From positions 1,364,001 to 1,428,000 of the forward strand of contig NZ_AP031322.1 of NCBI RefSeq assembly GCF_041154675.1: a stretch of 64,000 bases of DNA. The letters run 5' to 3'. Shown piece by piece: positions 8,366 to 20,150 of this stretch. Origin of the DNA: Sulfurisphaera javensis. Lineage in GTDB: Archaea; Thermoproteota; Thermoprotei_A; Sulfolobales; Sulfolobaceae. Within the stretch, counting starts at the first letter, position 1. Each line of letters begins with the position of its first letter. The notes beneath the pieces were generated by a model. It did no database searches. It was not told where the DNA came from and saw only the letters and a list, made by a program, of their open reading frames with translations. The translations under genes and the position numbers were made by a program.

Positions 8366-9934
8366 AACAAATAGTATTGTTAGGATAAAAGGCATCACTA
8401 GAGGTATCCAAAAAGTTCTCATAGCATAACTCCCAACCTCTTCCAAAGCATTAACCATCAAAGAGATGAAGGAACCAAGAACCTTAACTCCTTTCACTTC
8501 AATTTTTTTAAACGAAACTTCTCCTTTTTTAGCATTCTTCTTTGCCTTAAGCGTTAGTTCATAAGCTTTTTCTACTAAGGATTCGCAAGGTTGTGCAGGA
8601 GTGTAAAGATCACCAACAACAGTTCCAGTGCAACTGTGATCATCTGGAGTTACAAGAATTGGATAATCCACAACATTCCTTAGTTTTTCTCTTATTTTAT
8701 TAGTTAATAAGGGGTCTGCATTATTTGAATAGATGTAAATTATTGCTGCATCTTTCTCTCCATCCGAAATATAAGTCACTCTTATCTTATTATTACATAA
8801 TCCTTCACAATTTTCTATTCTATCATCTTCATATCCAATAATAAGCGGTTTCTCTTTTTTGTTGGATAAGGATTTCAAAATTCCATTAGTTATACAACTA
8901 AAGGTATTAAATGGTAGTTCTTGCGATAAATACTCGTTATGGCAGTCGACTATATAATTTCCAGATTTTATTGTAAAATCCCACAATTTAATTGGCAAAT
9001 CATCTATTCCATAATTAGGTCTTTGAATAAATGATAGAGATTTTTCACCGAAATTGAGCGTTATACCAAAGAATTGGCCACAATTCCATTCACTTATTCC
9101 ATAAAATGACAATTTAGTCCAACCATCATTTTTCATCTCTTCTTCTGCAACTAATTTTGCTATTTTTGCTGATTGCGAGGAAGATGCTATATCAATCTCA
9201 TGACTACCTGGACCATGAAAGGCTATGTTTAGTGAGTTCTCGTTTTCAAGTTGGTATATGAATTTGCTACTTCCGATATCACCAGAAATTCCGTAATGTA
9301 TTTTAGGTATAACAAAGTAAATATTGCCAATTTTAAATACACCTATATGAACTACTGTTTTCATGGATATATCTTCTAGAAATTTCTCCAGGGATTTTGA
9401 ATCCTTCTTTGTTACATTAATTATAAAAGGTCTAAGAATCTGAAGTGATTTTAAACCAGTTATTTTTTCTCCTTTTTTGTTAATTATATGAATATAATAA
9501 TAGAATATAAACGAAATTATGAAAGAGTATAATACAATCAAAATGTTGATATATAAAATTGTTGAAATTAAATTTATTAAAAATATATAAATAGACGATC
9601 TCACTTCACTGTGCTTTGGAAGTAATACATATCCTAAAAGGGGAGTAAACAATGTTAAAGAAAAATAGTAAAAGTGAGATAGAATGAAAGAAAATACGAG
9701 GTAAAAAAATGCTGTTATATCTGTGAAAAAGAATATAAGCTTCTTGTCCGTAAAAAGCACTAATGAAACAACTATCATATAGATTATAAAAGAGAATATA
9801 TACACAAAACCAATTTCTAAGCTTCTTAATACTACTAGCGCTGATTCAAATGTTGCTATACTTGAAAGGATCTTCATATCTGGTAAGCTTTTTAATTTAG
9901 AGTAGTACTTTCTCGTAATAGCTTCCGAATTCAC
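8330..9934 (-). CDS. DUF2070 family archaeal membrane protein
   Basis: A 534-residue protein: about five N-terminal membrane helices (residues 30-165), a large soluble part, and one C-terminal helix ([20 protein letters not shown]). The soluble part has the conserved segments [28 protein letters not shown], and late HSCTG, which mark DUF2070. His/Asp-rich motifs suggest metal binding or hydrolysis, but the family has no established function that I know of. Its 3' end overlaps the geranylgeranyl reductase gene by 36 nt. It is divergent from the gene at 9963. Confidence 0.85.
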   Translation of the reverse strand: MNSEAITRKYYSKLKSLPDMKILSSIATFESALVVLRSLEIGFVYIFSFIIYMIVVSLVLFTDKKLIFFFTDITAFFYLVFSFILSHFYYFSLTLFTPLLGYVLLPKHSEVRSSIYIFLINLISTILYINILIVLYSFIISFIFYYYIHIINKKGEKITGLKSLQILRPFIINVTKKDSKSLEKFLEDISMKTVVHIGVFKIGNIYFVIPKIHYGISGDIGSSKFIYQLENENSLNIAFHGPGSHEIDIASSSQSAKIAKLVAEEEMKNDGWTKLSFYGISEWNCGQFFGITLNFGEKSLSFIQRPNYGIDDLPIKLWDFTIKSGNYIVDCHNEYLSQELPFNTFSCITNGILKSLSNKKEKPLIIGYEDDRIENCEGLCNNKIRVTYISDGEKDAAIIYIYSNNADPLLTNKIREKLRNVVDYPILVTPDDHSCTGTVVGDLYTPAQPCESLVEKAYELTLKAKKNAKKGEVSFKKIEVKGVKVLGSFISLMVNALEEVGSYAMRTFWIPLVMPFILTILFVLLANIHIKFSY

Positions 9935-9962
9935 GATTAAAATAAAGTTATGGGGGGTTTAA

Positions 9963-10247
9963 ATGCTATTGACAAATGAAATTTTAAATGCTAGCAAAGT
10001 TATCAGATATAAGAAAGAAGATTGTGAGATATATCTAGTAGAAAAAGAAGGCGAAAATTATTTAATAGGAATATATCAAGGTAAAAATACTACCTATGCG
10101 AAAGTTACGTTATCTTATGCAAAATGGGATTGTGATAACATTCTTTATTATCCCTTTGGCTATTTTGCTTTTGCTCTGAATGAGAATGAATTAATAGAGA
10201 AAATAAAAGTCAAAATAGATGAGTTGAAGAGGAATGTTATTAGATGA
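9963..10247 (+). CDS. Small protein of unknown function
   Basis: A 94-residue protein with alternating beta strands ([20 protein letters not shown]) and a C-terminal amphipathic helix. Start ATG 9963 is preceded by a run of six G (9952-9957), an unusually strong ribosome site for this AT-rich DNA. It overlaps the HAD phosphatase gene by 14 nt and probably shares its transcript. No family recognised. Confidence 0.65.
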   Translation: MLLTNEILNASKVIRYKKEDCEIYLVEKEGENYLIGIYQGKNTTYAKVTLSYAKWDCDNILYYPFGYFAFALNENELIEKIKVKIDELKRNVIR

Positions 10248-11028
10248 TTACGATTTAATAATAAGTGATGTAGACGGCGTGCTTGTAAGAGAAGGAGAAC
10301 CTATTTGGAGTAATCTAGTTGCAGTGAAAAAAATAATAGAAAATGGAAAAAAGGTATTATTAATAACTAATAATTCTGGCTTTAGTCGCGTACTTCTGTC
10401 TAGACAACTTAATTATTTGGGATTAAAAATAGATCCTAAAGATATTATTACAAGTGGCACAGCAGCTGCAATATATCTAAAGGAAAAGACAAATGTAAAA
10501 TCAGTTTTCGTAGTGGGAGAAGAAGGATTAATTGAAGAACTAAAAAATTTTAATTTTAGGGTTCTAAATTCTAACGAAGTAGAAGAAGAAGTACCGGATG
10601 CAGTTGTAATAGGTTTAGATAGATTGAGTACTTATGAAAAACTTTCCACAGCTATGAGGTGTATTTATAAAGGGTCAAAATTTATAGTAACTAACATGGA
10701 TAGACTATGGCCATCTAAAGATGGACTAAAATTAGGTGCTGGAGCTTTAGCATCGGCAATAATTTATGCCTTACAACGAGAGCCGGATTTTATAGCCGGA
10801 AAGCCGAACACTTGGATAGTAGAAATAGCATTAAAAATATCTGGTATAAATAAACTAGAAAAAGCTGTAATAATAGGGGATCAATTAGAGACTGATATAA
10901 GAATGGGTATTAATGCTGGCATTGATACGATTTTAGTCTTGACTGGAATTTCGACTAAAAAAGATCTAGAGAAAAGTAATATTAAACCAAAATTTGTTGT
11001 AAATTCTTTAAATGAAATTGTGAAATAA
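10234..11028 (+). CDS. HAD-superfamily sugar/nitrophenyl phosphatase, NagD type
   Basis: A 264-residue phosphatase of HAD subclass IIA. Motif I is IISDVDGVL (about residues 9-17, first Asp the nucleophile, second Asp the acid/base), motif [10 protein letters not shown], motif III the Lys in IAGKPNT and motif [16 protein letters not shown]. The cap domain between motifs II and III is of the C2 NagD type. Such enzymes act on small phosphorylated compounds; the natural substrate is not evident. The start ATG overlaps the gene upstream by 14 nt. It precedes sdhA by 32 nt. Confidence 0.88.
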   Translation: MLLDDYDLIISDVDGVLVREGEPIWSNLVAVKKIIENGKKVLLITNNSGFSRVLLSRQLNYLGLKIDPKDIITSGTAAAIYLKEKTNVKSVFVVGEEGLIEELKNFNFRVLNSNEVEEEVPDAVVIGLDRLSTYEKLSTAMRCIYKGSKFIVTNMDRLWPSKDGLKLGAGALASAIIYALQREPDFIAGKPNTWIVEIALKISGINKLEKAVIIGDQLETDIRMGINAGIDTILVLTGISTKKDLEKSNIKPKFVVNSLNEIVK

Positions 11029-11060
11029 AGGTTTTTTAGTGAATATATGGACTTATTCAT

Positions 11061-12761
11061 GTGGAGAAAGTTTCATATGATGCAGTAGTTGTTGGAGCCG
11101 GATTAGCAGGTTTAATGGCTGCACATGAAATAGCTTCTGCTGGATATAATGTTGCTGTTATCTCAAAAGTTTTCCCAACTAGATCTCATTCAGCAGCTGC
11201 TGAAGGGGGTATAGCAGCCTATATTGATGGAAACTCAGATCCTAATGATAACCCAGAATATATGGCATATGATACTATAAAAGGAGGAGATTATTTAGTT
11301 GATCAAGATGCCGCGGAGCTTCTTGCCTACAAATCCGGAGAAATAGTAATGTTATTAGAGAGATGGGGTACATTATTTAACAGACAACCAGATGGGAGAG
11401 TTGCTGTAAGATATTTTGGCGGTCAGACTTATCCTAGAACAAGGTTTGTAGGAGATAAAACTGGGATGGCTTTACTTCACACTGTTTATGAGAAAACTTC
11501 CGGCTTAGGCAATGTAGATTTTTATTTTGAATGGTTTACCTGGGAATTAGTTAGGGATGATAGCAGAGTAAGAGGAGTAATAGCTTTTGACATGAGAAAT
11601 ATGTTACCAGTCTTTTTCAAAGCTAAGGCAGTAGTTATGGCCTCTGGCGGTATGGGAATGTTATATAGGCACTCTACTAATAGCTATATAAATACTGGTG
11701 ATGGTTATGCAATGGCATTAAGAGCTAAAGTTGCAATCAAAGATCCAGAATTTGTTCAGTTTCATCCTACCGCTTTATATCCCTCAGATATTCTAATTAG
11801 TGAAGCAGCTAGAGGAGAAGGAGCTATATTAAGGAATGCAAAAGGAGAGAGATTCATGGCTAGGTACGCTCCTAAAAAATTAGATCTAGCTCCCAGGGAC
11901 ATAGTATCAAGAGCAATTCTTACTGAAGTAAAAGAAGGTAGAGGTTTCCCAGGCGGTTACGTAGGTTTAGACTTGACTCATTTGGGAGAAGATTACATCA
12001 AGGAAAGGTTAGCCTTAGCTTATGAAGCTGCTAAAAGTTTTGCTGGTATAGATGCAACAAAAGAAATGATTCCAGTAAGACCAGCACAACATTATTATAT
12101 GGGTGGTATTGATGTTGATATAACTGGTAGAAATCCAGATTTAATTGGACTCTTTGCAGCTGGTGAAGCGGCTTGTGTTTCAGTACATGGTGCAAATAGA
12201 CTAGGTTCTAATTCACTTCTTGAAACCTTAGTCTTTGGCAGAGAGACGGGAAGAAGTGTTGTAGAATTCTTAAAGAATTATACTGAACCTTCATCAGATA
12301 TTGACAATGAAGCTGAAAAGATGGCTAATTCAGCTTACGATATAGTAAAAAGTGAGAGTGGAGTTCATTTTGGTGAAATATTAGAGAAGCTTAGAGATGT
12401 GATGTGGGATTATGTTGGAGTATTTAGAGATGAAAACGGTCTAAAAACCGCACTATCAGAAATTATTAAGCTCAGAGAAGATATGAAAAAAATGTATGTT
12501 TTAGACAAGTCTAAAGTATATAATACTGAATTCTATAACGCTCTTGAACTTAAAAATATGTTGGATTTAGCATTAGTGATAGCTCATTCAGCTTTAAATA
12601 GGAAAGAGTCAAGGGGTGCTCATTATAGATTAGATTACCCAGAAAGAGATGATCAGAATTGGTTGAAACATACTATAGCTTACTTAAGAGGAAATACAGT
12701 AGAAATAACCTATAAGCCAGTTAAAATTACAAAGTGGAAGCCAGAAGCTAGGGTGTATTAA
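11061..12761 (+). CDS. sdhA: Succinate dehydrogenase flavoprotein subunit
   Basis: A 566-residue flavoprotein that oxidises succinate to fumarate. FAD motif [18 protein letters not shown] at the N-terminus; [10 protein letters not shown] (41-50) holds His43, the expected covalent FAD site; the substrate/active-site segment is [25 protein letters not shown] cut at [20 protein letters not shown], and [11 protein letters not shown] follows. GTG start, 3 codons before the Rossmann strand. First gene of sdhABCD; sdhB begins 1 nt after its stop. The complex sits on the inner face of the membrane and feeds caldariellaquinone. In Sulfolobales it also serves the 3-hydroxypropionate/4-hydroxybutyrate context. 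Confidence 0.97.
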   Translation: MEKVSYDAVVVGAGLAGLMAAHEIASAGYNVAVISKVFPTRSHSAAAEGGIAAYIDGNSDPNDNPEYMAYDTIKGGDYLVDQDAAELLAYKSGEIVMLLERWGTLFNRQPDGRVAVRYFGGQTYPRTRFVGDKTGMALLHTVYEKTSGLGNVDFYFEWFTWELVRDDSRVRGVIAFDMRNMLPVFFKAKAVVMASGGMGMLYRHSTNSYINTGDGYAMALRAKVAIKDPEFVQFHPTALYPSDILISEAARGEGAILRNAKGERFMARYAPKKLDLAPRDIVSRAILTEVKEGRGFPGGYVGLDLTHLGEDYIKERLALAYEAAKSFAGIDATKEMIPVRPAQHYYMGGIDVDITGRNPDLIGLFAAGEAACVSVHGANRLGSNSLLETLVFGRETGRSVVEFLKNYTEPSSDIDNEAEKMANSAYDIVKSESGVHFGEILEKLRDVMWDYVGVFRDENGLKTALSEIIKLREDMKKMYVLDKSKVYNTEFYNALELKNMLDLALVIAHSALNRKESRGAHYRLDYPERDDQNWLKHTIAYLRGNTVEITYKPVKITKWKPEARVY

Positions 12762-12762
12762 A

Positions 12763-13725
12763 ATGTCCCTCCAGAATGAAGAAATGGAAGTGGTTTTAAA
12801 AATAAAAAGATATTCACAAGATAAAGGATATTGGTGGCAAGAATACAAGTTAAAAGTAGATAGGTTTACTCAATTTACTGAGGCGTTAAGGAGAATAAAG
12901 AGCGAGCAAGATCCCACTTTAGCATATAGGGCTTCATGCCATATGGCTGTTTGTGGAAGTTGCGGAATGAAAATCAATGGAGAACCTAGATTAGCCTGCA
13001 AGACTTTAGTCATTGATGTTGCGAAGAAGTACGGCTCTAACATCATTACAATAGAGCCTATGGATTATTACAAGCCAGTAAAAGATCTCATTGTAGATCT
13101 AGATGATTTCTATCAGAGAATGTATAAAGTTAAACCAAGATTATATCCGCATAAAGACGTAATTGAAGGCAAGGCTGAACAAAGACTCAAACCAGAAGAC
13201 CAAAGAGAACTTTGGAAATTTGCTCAATGCATTTGGTGTGGATTATGTGTTTCAGCATGTCCTAGTGTAAAAATGGATCCAGAATTTTTAGGCCCAGCTG
13301 CACATGCAAAGGGTTATAGATTCTTAGCTGATCCAAGGGATACAATAACTGAGGAAAGACTAAAGATACTTATAGATAGTTCATGGAGGTGTACTTATTG
13401 TTACATGTGTTATAATGTTTGTCCTAGAGATATAGAGCCAGTTACTGCAATAAAGAAAACTAGAGCATACAGCAAATTAACTAAAGATAAGACGCCAGTA
13501 ATATTAACTGGAGAAAAGCATTCAGAAGCAATATTCAATTCTCTAGTTGAAACTGGAAAGATTGAAGAGGCTAAAGTTTATTTAAATACTTATGGGCTGT
13601 TAGGTTCTATAAGAGATTTTATATATCTGTTCCAAACTGGTAAGATTAAATATGCTTTAGTAAAAGAGAAACCAGTTGAAAATATAAGTGAGATCAGGAA
13701 AATTCTAAGTGGTGATAATAAATGA
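12763..13725 (+). CDS. sdhB: Succinate dehydrogenase iron-sulfur subunit with two [4Fe-4S] motifs
   Basis: A 320-residue subunit that carries electrons from SdhA to the quinone. Cys59, Cys64, Cys67 and Cys79 form the [2Fe-2S] site ([10 protein letters not shown]...C). Cys156, 159, 162, 166 ([12 protein letters not shown]) form a [4Fe-4S] site. Cys210, 213, 216, 220 ([12 protein letters not shown]) form a third site with four cysteines, where mitochondrial and E. coli SdhB have only three and hold [3Fe-4S]. This extra ligand is known from Sulfolobales complex II. About 80 residues longer than E. coli SdhB because of a C-terminal extension. It overlaps sdhC by 4 nt. Confidence 0.96.
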   Translation: MSLQNEEMEVVLKIKRYSQDKGYWWQEYKLKVDRFTQFTEALRRIKSEQDPTLAYRASCHMAVCGSCGMKINGEPRLACKTLVIDVAKKYGSNIITIEPMDYYKPVKDLIVDLDDFYQRMYKVKPRLYPHKDVIEGKAEQRLKPEDQRELWKFAQCIWCGLCVSACPSVKMDPEFLGPAAHAKGYRFLADPRDTITEERLKILIDSSWRCTYCYMCYNVCPRDIEPVTAIKKTRAYSKLTKDKTPVILTGEKHSEAIFNSLVETGKIEEAKVYLNTYGLLGSIRDFIYLFQTGKIKYALVKEKPVENISEIRKILSGDNK

Positions 13726-14594
13726 GTTATGCATATTACCCTGGTTGTGCAACACATGGTCTTTCTAAAGACGTTGATATAGCGACAAGAAAAGTATTTG
13801 AAACTTTAGGTATAAAGCTAGAAGAAGTTAAAGATTGGAATTGTTGCGGTGGTGGTTTTTACGATGAATACGATGAAGTAGGACATATAGCTTTGAACTT
13901 GAGAAACTTGTCTATTGTGGAGAAAATGGGATATAATAAGATGATTACACCTTGTAGCGTTTGCTTACATAGTCATAGACTAGCTACCCATAAATATAAA
14001 GAAAATAAAGATCTAAGGAAGAAAGTACAAGAGAGAACTAAGGGCACAAACATCAATTATTCGGGGAAAGCAGAGGCAGAACATATAGTTTGGATATTAG
14101 TGAGAGATATAGGAATACAAAAAATTAAAGAAAAAGTCAAAAAACCACTAACTGGTTTAAGGGTAGCAGCATATTATGGATGTCAAATGTTAAGACCAGA
14201 AGAAATAATGGGATTTGAACCAGCTTTTAACCCACATAGCATGGAAGATTTAATAGCCGCTACTGGGGCAACTCCAGTAACATTTCCTTCCTCAAGATCT
14301 TGTTGTGGATTTCCGTTAATGGGAAGTAATCCTAATGTAGGAATAAAAATGGCTTATAATGTTTTAAAGGGTGCAAAAGATCAAGGGGCCGATATATTAG
14401 TTCACCCATGTAGTTTATGCCATCTCCAATTAGATTCCTTACAGTTGAAAATTAAGGCAGAATTTAATATTAATTGGACTCTTCCAGCTATTTATATAAC
14501 TCAGCTTTTGGGATTAGCCTTTGGATTTTCTGCTGATGAGCTTGGAATAAGTAACTTGGCAAAACAAGTTTTAGCACTAAAGGGTGTTATATAA
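13722..14594 (+). CDS. sdhC: Succinate dehydrogenase subunit C (CCG-domain, type E complex)
   Basis: A 290-residue protein built of two cysteine-rich CCG domains like heterodisulfide reductase HdrB. Seen: [21 protein letters not shown] in the first half and [25 protein letters not shown] in the second. It has no membrane helices; in type E complexes this subunit replaces the haem-b membrane anchors and binds an Fe-S cluster and zinc, attaching by amphipathic helices. GGTGA 6 nt before ATG 13722 gives a strong internal ribosome site. Its stop is followed without gap by sdhD (1-nt overlap). Confidence 0.95.
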   Translation: MSYAYYPGCATHGLSKDVDIATRKVFETLGIKLEEVKDWNCCGGGFYDEYDEVGHIALNLRNLSIVEKMGYNKMITPCSVCLHSHRLATHKYKENKDLRKKVQERTKGTNINYSGKAEAEHIVWILVRDIGIQKIKEKVKKPLTGLRVAAYYGCQMLRPEEIMGFEPAFNPHSMEDLIAATGATPVTFPSSRSCCGFPLMGSNPNVGIKMAYNVLKGAKDQGADILVHPCSLCHLQLDSLQLKIKAEFNINWTLPAIYITQLLGLAFGFSADELGISNLAKQVLALKGVI

Positions 14595-14944
14595 TGTCAT
14601 TCGAGGATAGAATAAGTGATATTTTAACTAAAATTGGTGCTACTATAACAAAGGGATGGTATACTGTAAGTGAAAGGCCAGAAAAACCACCATTTGGAAA
14701 AGAGCTTGAATACAAAGTTGGAGAACTATTTTGGGGTAAAGTACATTTAAGAAATGAAGGAGACTTATACATTTTAGTGATTTCCAAGGATGTTTTTAAT
14801 TGGAAAGATAAAATATCTCAATTAAAAATTAGCGGAGAAGTAGAAGATGCTGCTGGAGGTCTGTTATGGATTAAAGAAAATTTAGACAAATTAGAAAGCG
14901 ATCTGAAGTTTATCAAAGAATTCTTATCTTCACTTAAAAAATAA
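14594..14944 (+). CDS. sdhD: Succinate dehydrogenase subunit D (small, soluble-type)
   Basis: A 116-residue charged protein, last of the sdh operon, with no membrane helix. Its place and size match the fourth subunit of the S. acidocaldarius and S. tokodaii complexes. The C-terminal half is helical ([21 protein letters not shown]). It has no recognised cofactor motif and its exact role is unknown; it probably helps assembly or membrane attachment. Confidence 0.9.
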   Translation: MSFEDRISDILTKIGATITKGWYTVSERPEKPPFGKELEYKVGELFWGKVHLRNEGDLYILVISKDVFNWKDKISQLKISGEVEDAAGGLLWIKENLDKLESDLKFIKEFLSSLKK

Positions 14945-14961
14945 TTTTTTATTTTGTTATT
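14945..14961 (+). terminator. T-rich terminator after sdhD
   Basis: TTTTTTATTTTGTTATT begins right after the sdhD stop. Runs of T are the usual archaeal termination signal; no hairpin is needed. Confidence 0.5.
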
Positions 14962-14970
14962 AGATACTTT

Positions 14971-15028
14971 ATTTGGCCATGCCCAGCTGACACCCAATTA
15001 TGGCTGGTATGAGGCTGGGGCCTCCTCC

Positions 15029-15031
<3 letters not shown>
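14971..15031. ncRNA. GC-rich structured intergenic segment, candidate ncRNA
   Basis: Between the convergent sdhD and VWA genes lies about 60 bp far richer in G+C than its surroundings. It can form GAGGC-TGGG-GCCTC (15011-15024), CCAGC/GCTGG (14983-14987 with 15003-15007) and GGCCAT/ATGGCT (14975-14980 with 15000-15005). In AT-rich hyperthermophiles, GC islands often mark stable RNAs. No clean C/D box set is present and strand is undecided. It could instead be a bidirectional terminator. Confidence 0.3.
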
Positions 15032-16389
<1,358 letters not shown>

Positions 16390-16393
<4 letters not shown>

Positions 16394-17553
16394 GTATATA
16401 TCCCCAACTTTCTAGCCACTTTTTCTAATAACACGTCAATTTCCTTTACAACCTCCTTTGAAAACTCTTCAACTTTTTCATCTCCACTTTCTTTTCCTAA
16501 GGCAAGCACTCTATCTCTTGTAGCTCTTAAACTTCTTATTAATTCAATTAACCTTGGATCTGAATCATTAGCAGCATCTACATATTTACTTGCTTCTTTA
16601 ATGTTAGAGTAAATTTCATTTAATTCTTTCATGTATTTTATAGGAGTCTTTAACTCTTCTGATAATAACGCTGATACTTTTTCGAAATCATCGATTTCTT
16701 TTGGAGCAATATACTTTAAAACAATCAAATCTTCTTCTATAGCTTTTATTCTACCATTTAAAATTGCATGAGCAGATACGATCTTTAATACTTTACCTTT
16801 TCTTCTATCTGTTAAATGAATTCCTTTTTCTTCAAGCATTGCATAAAGTTTTAGTAATTTACTTTTAACAGCTGATAGATCAACTTGTGGTATTAAATTA
16901 TATAATTCATCTAACTGTTTAACACTCATAAATGGTTCTTTAACAATCCATTTATTAGAGAACTCGTAATCCCATGCAGAATTTATTAAATCTTTCCACA
17001 AATCTTCACTTACTGGCTTAGCATAATGTCTTAACAAAAGTCTATCATACAGTGCATCTAGTTCTGGCTCATCTGGAACTCTATTGCTGGCTGAGATTAA
17101 CGTTCTTAAGGGGACTTTTATAACATTGTAACCGTCATAAATTACTCTCTCGTTTAATAGGGAAAGTAGTGCGTTTAGTATAGCGGAATTGGCATTAAAT
17201 ATCTCGTCTAAAAAAGCAATTTCACTTTCTGGTAATCTATCTTTAGTAATTCTTTTATATAGACCTTGTTTTAATGCGTTAATGTCTAAAGCTCCAAAGA
17301 GTTCAGCTGGCTCAGTATATTTTGTTAATAAATACATAAAGAATTTTGCATTTAATAGTTCAGCGGCTCTTCTTGCTAAGGCTGACTTTGCTGTTCCAGG
17401 TTCTCCTATTAATATAACGTGTTCTTTGGATAGCAAAGCTAGTGTAATGACTTTTGCTTCTTCTTCTCTTCCTATGAATGGTGCTGCTAGTAATTCAACA
17501 AATTTTTTAGGATATTCTAATAATTGTTGATTGCTACTCACACTTATTCCCAA
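16390..17553 (-). CDS. MoxR-family AAA+ ATPase, RavA-like
   Basis: A 387-residue ATPase. Walker A is GEPGTAKSA, Walker B is IAFLDEI, followed by the sensor-type segment [12 protein letters not shown] and YDRLLLRHY, in the order of E. coli RavA ([16 protein letters not shown] matches the RavA STPEEVFG region). The C-terminal third is helical. Start TTG 17553 (MGISVSS) is taken; GTG 17541 is a close alternative. Overlap of 4 nt with the VWA gene. The family works as a chaperone-like hexamer in the cytoplasm, often for metal cofactor or complex assembly. Confidence 0.88.
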
Positions 17554-17701
17554 AGATAATTATAACTGTATAGCTTAAAAACAAATCTTAACAACAATAA
17601 CACGTTACTTTAAAACATACAAAAAATATAGGTTGAACAATTTAATCATAAATTACCCAAACTTCACGATAAATTAATGTTCTTTTACGTTATGACAAGA
17701 A

Positions 17702-17754
17702 TTTTTATACTTGGGAACTAAGGTTTATCTAACAAATCTCGTGAGTCGAGTCGA
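17702..17754 (+). promoter_or_regulatory. ssb promoter and leader with tandem GAGTC repeat
   Basis: TTTTTATACTT (17702-17712) is a strong box A. The leader just before ATG 17755 holds GAGTC twice (17743-17747, 17748-17752) and a short hairpin CTCG-TGAGT-CGAG (17738-17750). No GGTGA is present. The repeat may be a protein-binding or translation-control site; not proven. Confidence 0.5.
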
Positions 17755-18192
17755 ATGGGAGAAGAAAAAATAAATAATCTAAAACCTGGAATGGAAAATG
17801 TAAACGTAGTTGTAAGAGTTTTAGAGGCATCAGAGGCTAAAGTAATACAAACAAAGAATGGTGCAAGAACGATAAGTGAAGCGATTGTTGGAGACGATAC
17901 TGGAAGAATAAAATTAACTTTATGGGGTAAATTAGCTGGTTCAATAAAAGAAGGAATGGTTGTAAAGATCGATAATGCGTGGACAACTGCATATAAGGGT
18001 AAAGTACAATTAAATGCTGGAAGTAAGTCTCAAATTTCTGAAGTAAATGATAATTCATTTCCACAAGCAGATCAAATTCCTGAAAATACTCCTTCTGCAG
18101 GTGAGTATAAGAGACCCTTTAGGGGTGGAAGAAGACAAGGTAGAGGTGGAAGGAGACCAAGATTTGAGGAGGAAGGTGGTGAAGAAGAATGA
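17755..18192 (+). CDS. ssb: Single-stranded DNA-binding protein, crenarchaeal single-OB type
   Basis: A 145-residue protein almost colinear with S. solfataricus SSB (148 residues). Residues 1-115 form one OB fold ([60 protein letters not shown]), with the DNA-stacking aromatics Trp and Phe/Tyr expected in this family. Residues 116-145 are a Gly/Arg-rich then acidic flexible tail ([21 protein letters not shown]) used for protein contacts in bacterial and Sulfolobus SSBs. It protects ssDNA in replication and repair. Its stop overlaps the PqqD-like gene by 4 nt. Confidence 0.97.
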   Translation: MGEEKINNLKPGMENVNVVVRVLEASEAKVIQTKNGARTISEAIVGDDTGRIKLTLWGKLAGSIKEGMVVKIDNAWTTAYKGKVQLNAGSKSQISEVNDNSFPQADQIPENTPSAGEYKRPFRGGRRQGRGGRRPRFEEEGGEEE

Positions 18193-18470
18193 ATTTTGAA
18201 GAGGTAAAAGATTTAAAACCTCAAAAAATTGGTGAATTTCTAGATAAAAGTGAAGATGGGGAAGGCTATATAGTTAAGGTTTCAGAAGATAAAGTTTACG
18301 AGTTAGCTCCTATAGCTTATTATGTATGGGATTTATGTGATGGGAATAAGACCGTAGATCAGATTGTAACTCAAATTAGTCAAGAGGCAAACTTATCAGT
18401 TGATCAAGTTCGTGACCCAATATTAATGGTTTTAGACGAATTGAAGAAGGCATCACTTATAAGTATGTAA
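18189..18470 (+). CDS. PqqD-like small protein (RRE fold) coupled to ssb
   Basis: A 93-residue protein with the PqqD-type winged-helix order: strands from [20 protein letters not shown], then [20 protein letters not shown] and a C-terminal helix [10 protein letters not shown]. PqqD domains bind leader peptides for radical-SAM or other peptide-modifying enzymes, but no such enzyme is next to it here. The 4-nt overlap with ssb implies coupled translation. Whether it binds SSB's tail or acts elsewhere is unknown. Confidence 0.75.
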   Translation: MNFEEVKDLKPQKIGEFLDKSEDGEGYIVKVSEDKVYELAPIAYYVWDLCDGNKTVDQIVTQISQEANLSVDQVRDPILMVLDELKKASLISM

Positions 18471-18471
18471 A

Positions 18472-18480
18472 GTTATAAGC
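18472..18480 (+). promoter_or_regulatory. Box A for moeA, leaderless promoter
   Basis: GTTATAAGC lies about 25 nt before ATG 18501, within the 30-bp gap after the PqqD-like gene. T-rich DNA between them may also end the ssb transcript. Confidence 0.45.
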
Positions 18481-18500
18481 TTTCTTTTTTATTTTCTTTT

Positions 18501-20141
18501 ATGCGAGCTATTTTAGATGATAAAAATTTACTTTCAGCTGAAGAAGCTTTAAAAATTTACATAAATTCTACTTTACCTAGACCATTAGGAGAGGAAGAAG
18601 TTGATATATTAAATGCCTTAAACAGAGTTTCTGCTGAAGATATTCTATCACCTATTGACTTACCTCCTTTTTCTCGATCTACAGTGGATGGATATGCTGT
18701 AAGAGATTCTGAAACTCCAGGGGAATTTAAACTAATTGGTAAGATTAGCATTGGTGAGTATAAAGAAGTAAGAATAAAAGAAAAAGAGGCGGTTGAGGTT
18801 GATACTGGTGCTATTATACCAGATAATGCTTCTGCTGTAGTTAAAGTTGAAGAAACCGAGAAAAATGGAGATATAATTGTTGTAAAGAAAAAGATGAGGT
18901 TTGGGGAAAATATAGGATGGTTAGGTAGTGATATTCCAAGAGGTTTTGAAATTTTAAGGAAGGGTGAAATTATAACCCCAGAAAAAATCGCATTACTTGC
19001 GGCAGTAGGAATTAGGAAAGTAAAAGTCTTCAAAAAGCCTAAGATTTTCATTATAACCACTGGAGACGAACTTATTGAACCTGGTCTTCCTCTTGCGAAA
19101 GGCAAGATTTACGAGTCCAATTCATTCTATTTATATGCCAAATTGATGTCAGAAGGATATGATGTTATTGGATATACGCATGTTAAGGATGATAAGAGTG
19201 CAATTAAAAGCGAACTTGAAAAGGCTTTACAGAAGGCTGATATAGTTATTCTTACTGGTGGCACTAGTGCTGGAGAAAAAGATTATGTTCATCAAGTAAT
19301 AAGAGAATTAGGAAAAATAATAGTTCATGGATTGAAGTTCAAGCCAGGGAAGCCAACTATCTTAGCAACTGTGAATAATAAGCCAGTTATAGGCTTGCCC
19401 GGAAATATAGTGTCAACAATTATGATAACAGAGAGAGTCATTATTAAGTACTTATCCATTTTAGCCGGAAAGGAATTTGCAGATCAATATCAAGTTAAGG
19501 CTACTTTAATGAATGATGTTAAAGCTGATAAGAATCGTTATACTTATGTTCCAGTCTATTTATTTATAAAGAATGATAAATATTATGCATTAAGTGTTCC
19601 TTTTGATAGTTATATGATAGGAACTTTTGCTTCAGCTGATGGTTACATAGGTTTAGAACCTGGTAAAGAACTTAAAGAGGGAGAGGAAGTTTTAGTCTAT
19701 ATAAAGAGAATTGATTTACGTCCAGTTTATATTGGTGAGGAGGAACCAACTATTTTGAAAGAACTTAAGGAATTCAGAAAAATACCGTTAGGATCTTTTC
19801 CAGCATTAAAAGCACTTAAATATGGAATTGGTGACATAGTAGTAATCAGTAAGCTTTATGAGTCTTCAGTTGCTGGAGATTTCACTTTTACTAGAAAGAT
19901 ACTTCAAAACGGAGAAGGCGATAAGATAGGTTATCATGAGTGGATAGGGTTAAGTAAACTTATTGATTCTCCTTCGATAAGATTACGGTATATTTCTCTA
20001 TCAGTAAACTTTCTTGGTAGAGCTACTGTAATTGCTCCTGCTACTGTAATTAATGAAGGAAAAGAAATAACAAAAGAAGAATTAGTAATAATAGTTAGTA
20101 AAAATGAATATAAGTCAAAGCTTAAAACTTTCTTTGAGTAA
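18501..20141 (+). CDS. moeA: Molybdopterin molybdenumtransferase MoeA with C-terminal PBP-like extension
   Basis: A 546-residue protein. Residues 1-400 are MoeA, which inserts metal into adenylated molybdopterin: PPFSRSTVDGYAVR, the MoCF-binding ITTGDEL and ILTGGTSAGEKDY, and the KPGKP/GLPGNIVS segments are present. Residues 410-546 are an extra domain like the periplasmic-binding/LysR-effector fold fused to many archaeal MoeA proteins (AVLP...DIVVI type), but it is about 140 residues, shorter than the usual ~200. It could sense molybdate or tungstate. ATG 18501 is leaderless. MoaD-MoaE at 39428 is a distant pathway partner. Confidence 0.93.
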   Translation: MRAILDDKNLLSAEEALKIYINSTLPRPLGEEEVDILNALNRVSAEDILSPIDLPPFSRSTVDGYAVRDSETPGEFKLIGKISIGEYKEVRIKEKEAVEVDTGAIIPDNASAVVKVEETEKNGDIIVVKKKMRFGENIGWLGSDIPRGFEILRKGEIITPEKIALLAAVGIRKVKVFKKPKIFIITTGDELIEPGLPLAKGKIYESNSFYLYAKLMSEGYDVIGYTHVKDDKSAIKSELEKALQKADIVILTGGTSAGEKDYVHQVIRELGKIIVHGLKFKPGKPTILATVNNKPVIGLPGNIVSTIMITERVIIKYLSILAGKEFADQYQVKATLMNDVKADKNRYTYVPVYLFIKNDKYYALSVPFDSYMIGTFASADGYIGLEPGKELKEGEEVLVYIKRIDLRPVYIGEEEPTILKELKEFRKIPLGSFPALKALKYGIGDIVVISKLYESSVAGDFTFTRKILQNGEGDKIGYHEWIGLSKLIDSPSIRLRYISLSVNFLGRATVIAPATVINEGKEITKEELVIIVSKNEYKSKLKTFFE

Positions 20142-20150
20142 TATCCGATT

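Noticed and set aside
11039-11053. Inverted repeat TGAATA/TATTCA before sdhA
   Set aside because: Short arms in AT-rich DNA; likely chance.
18557-19105. 182-residue minus-strand frame opposite moeA
   Set aside because: Shadow frame of a strongly conserved MoeA region; no start signals.
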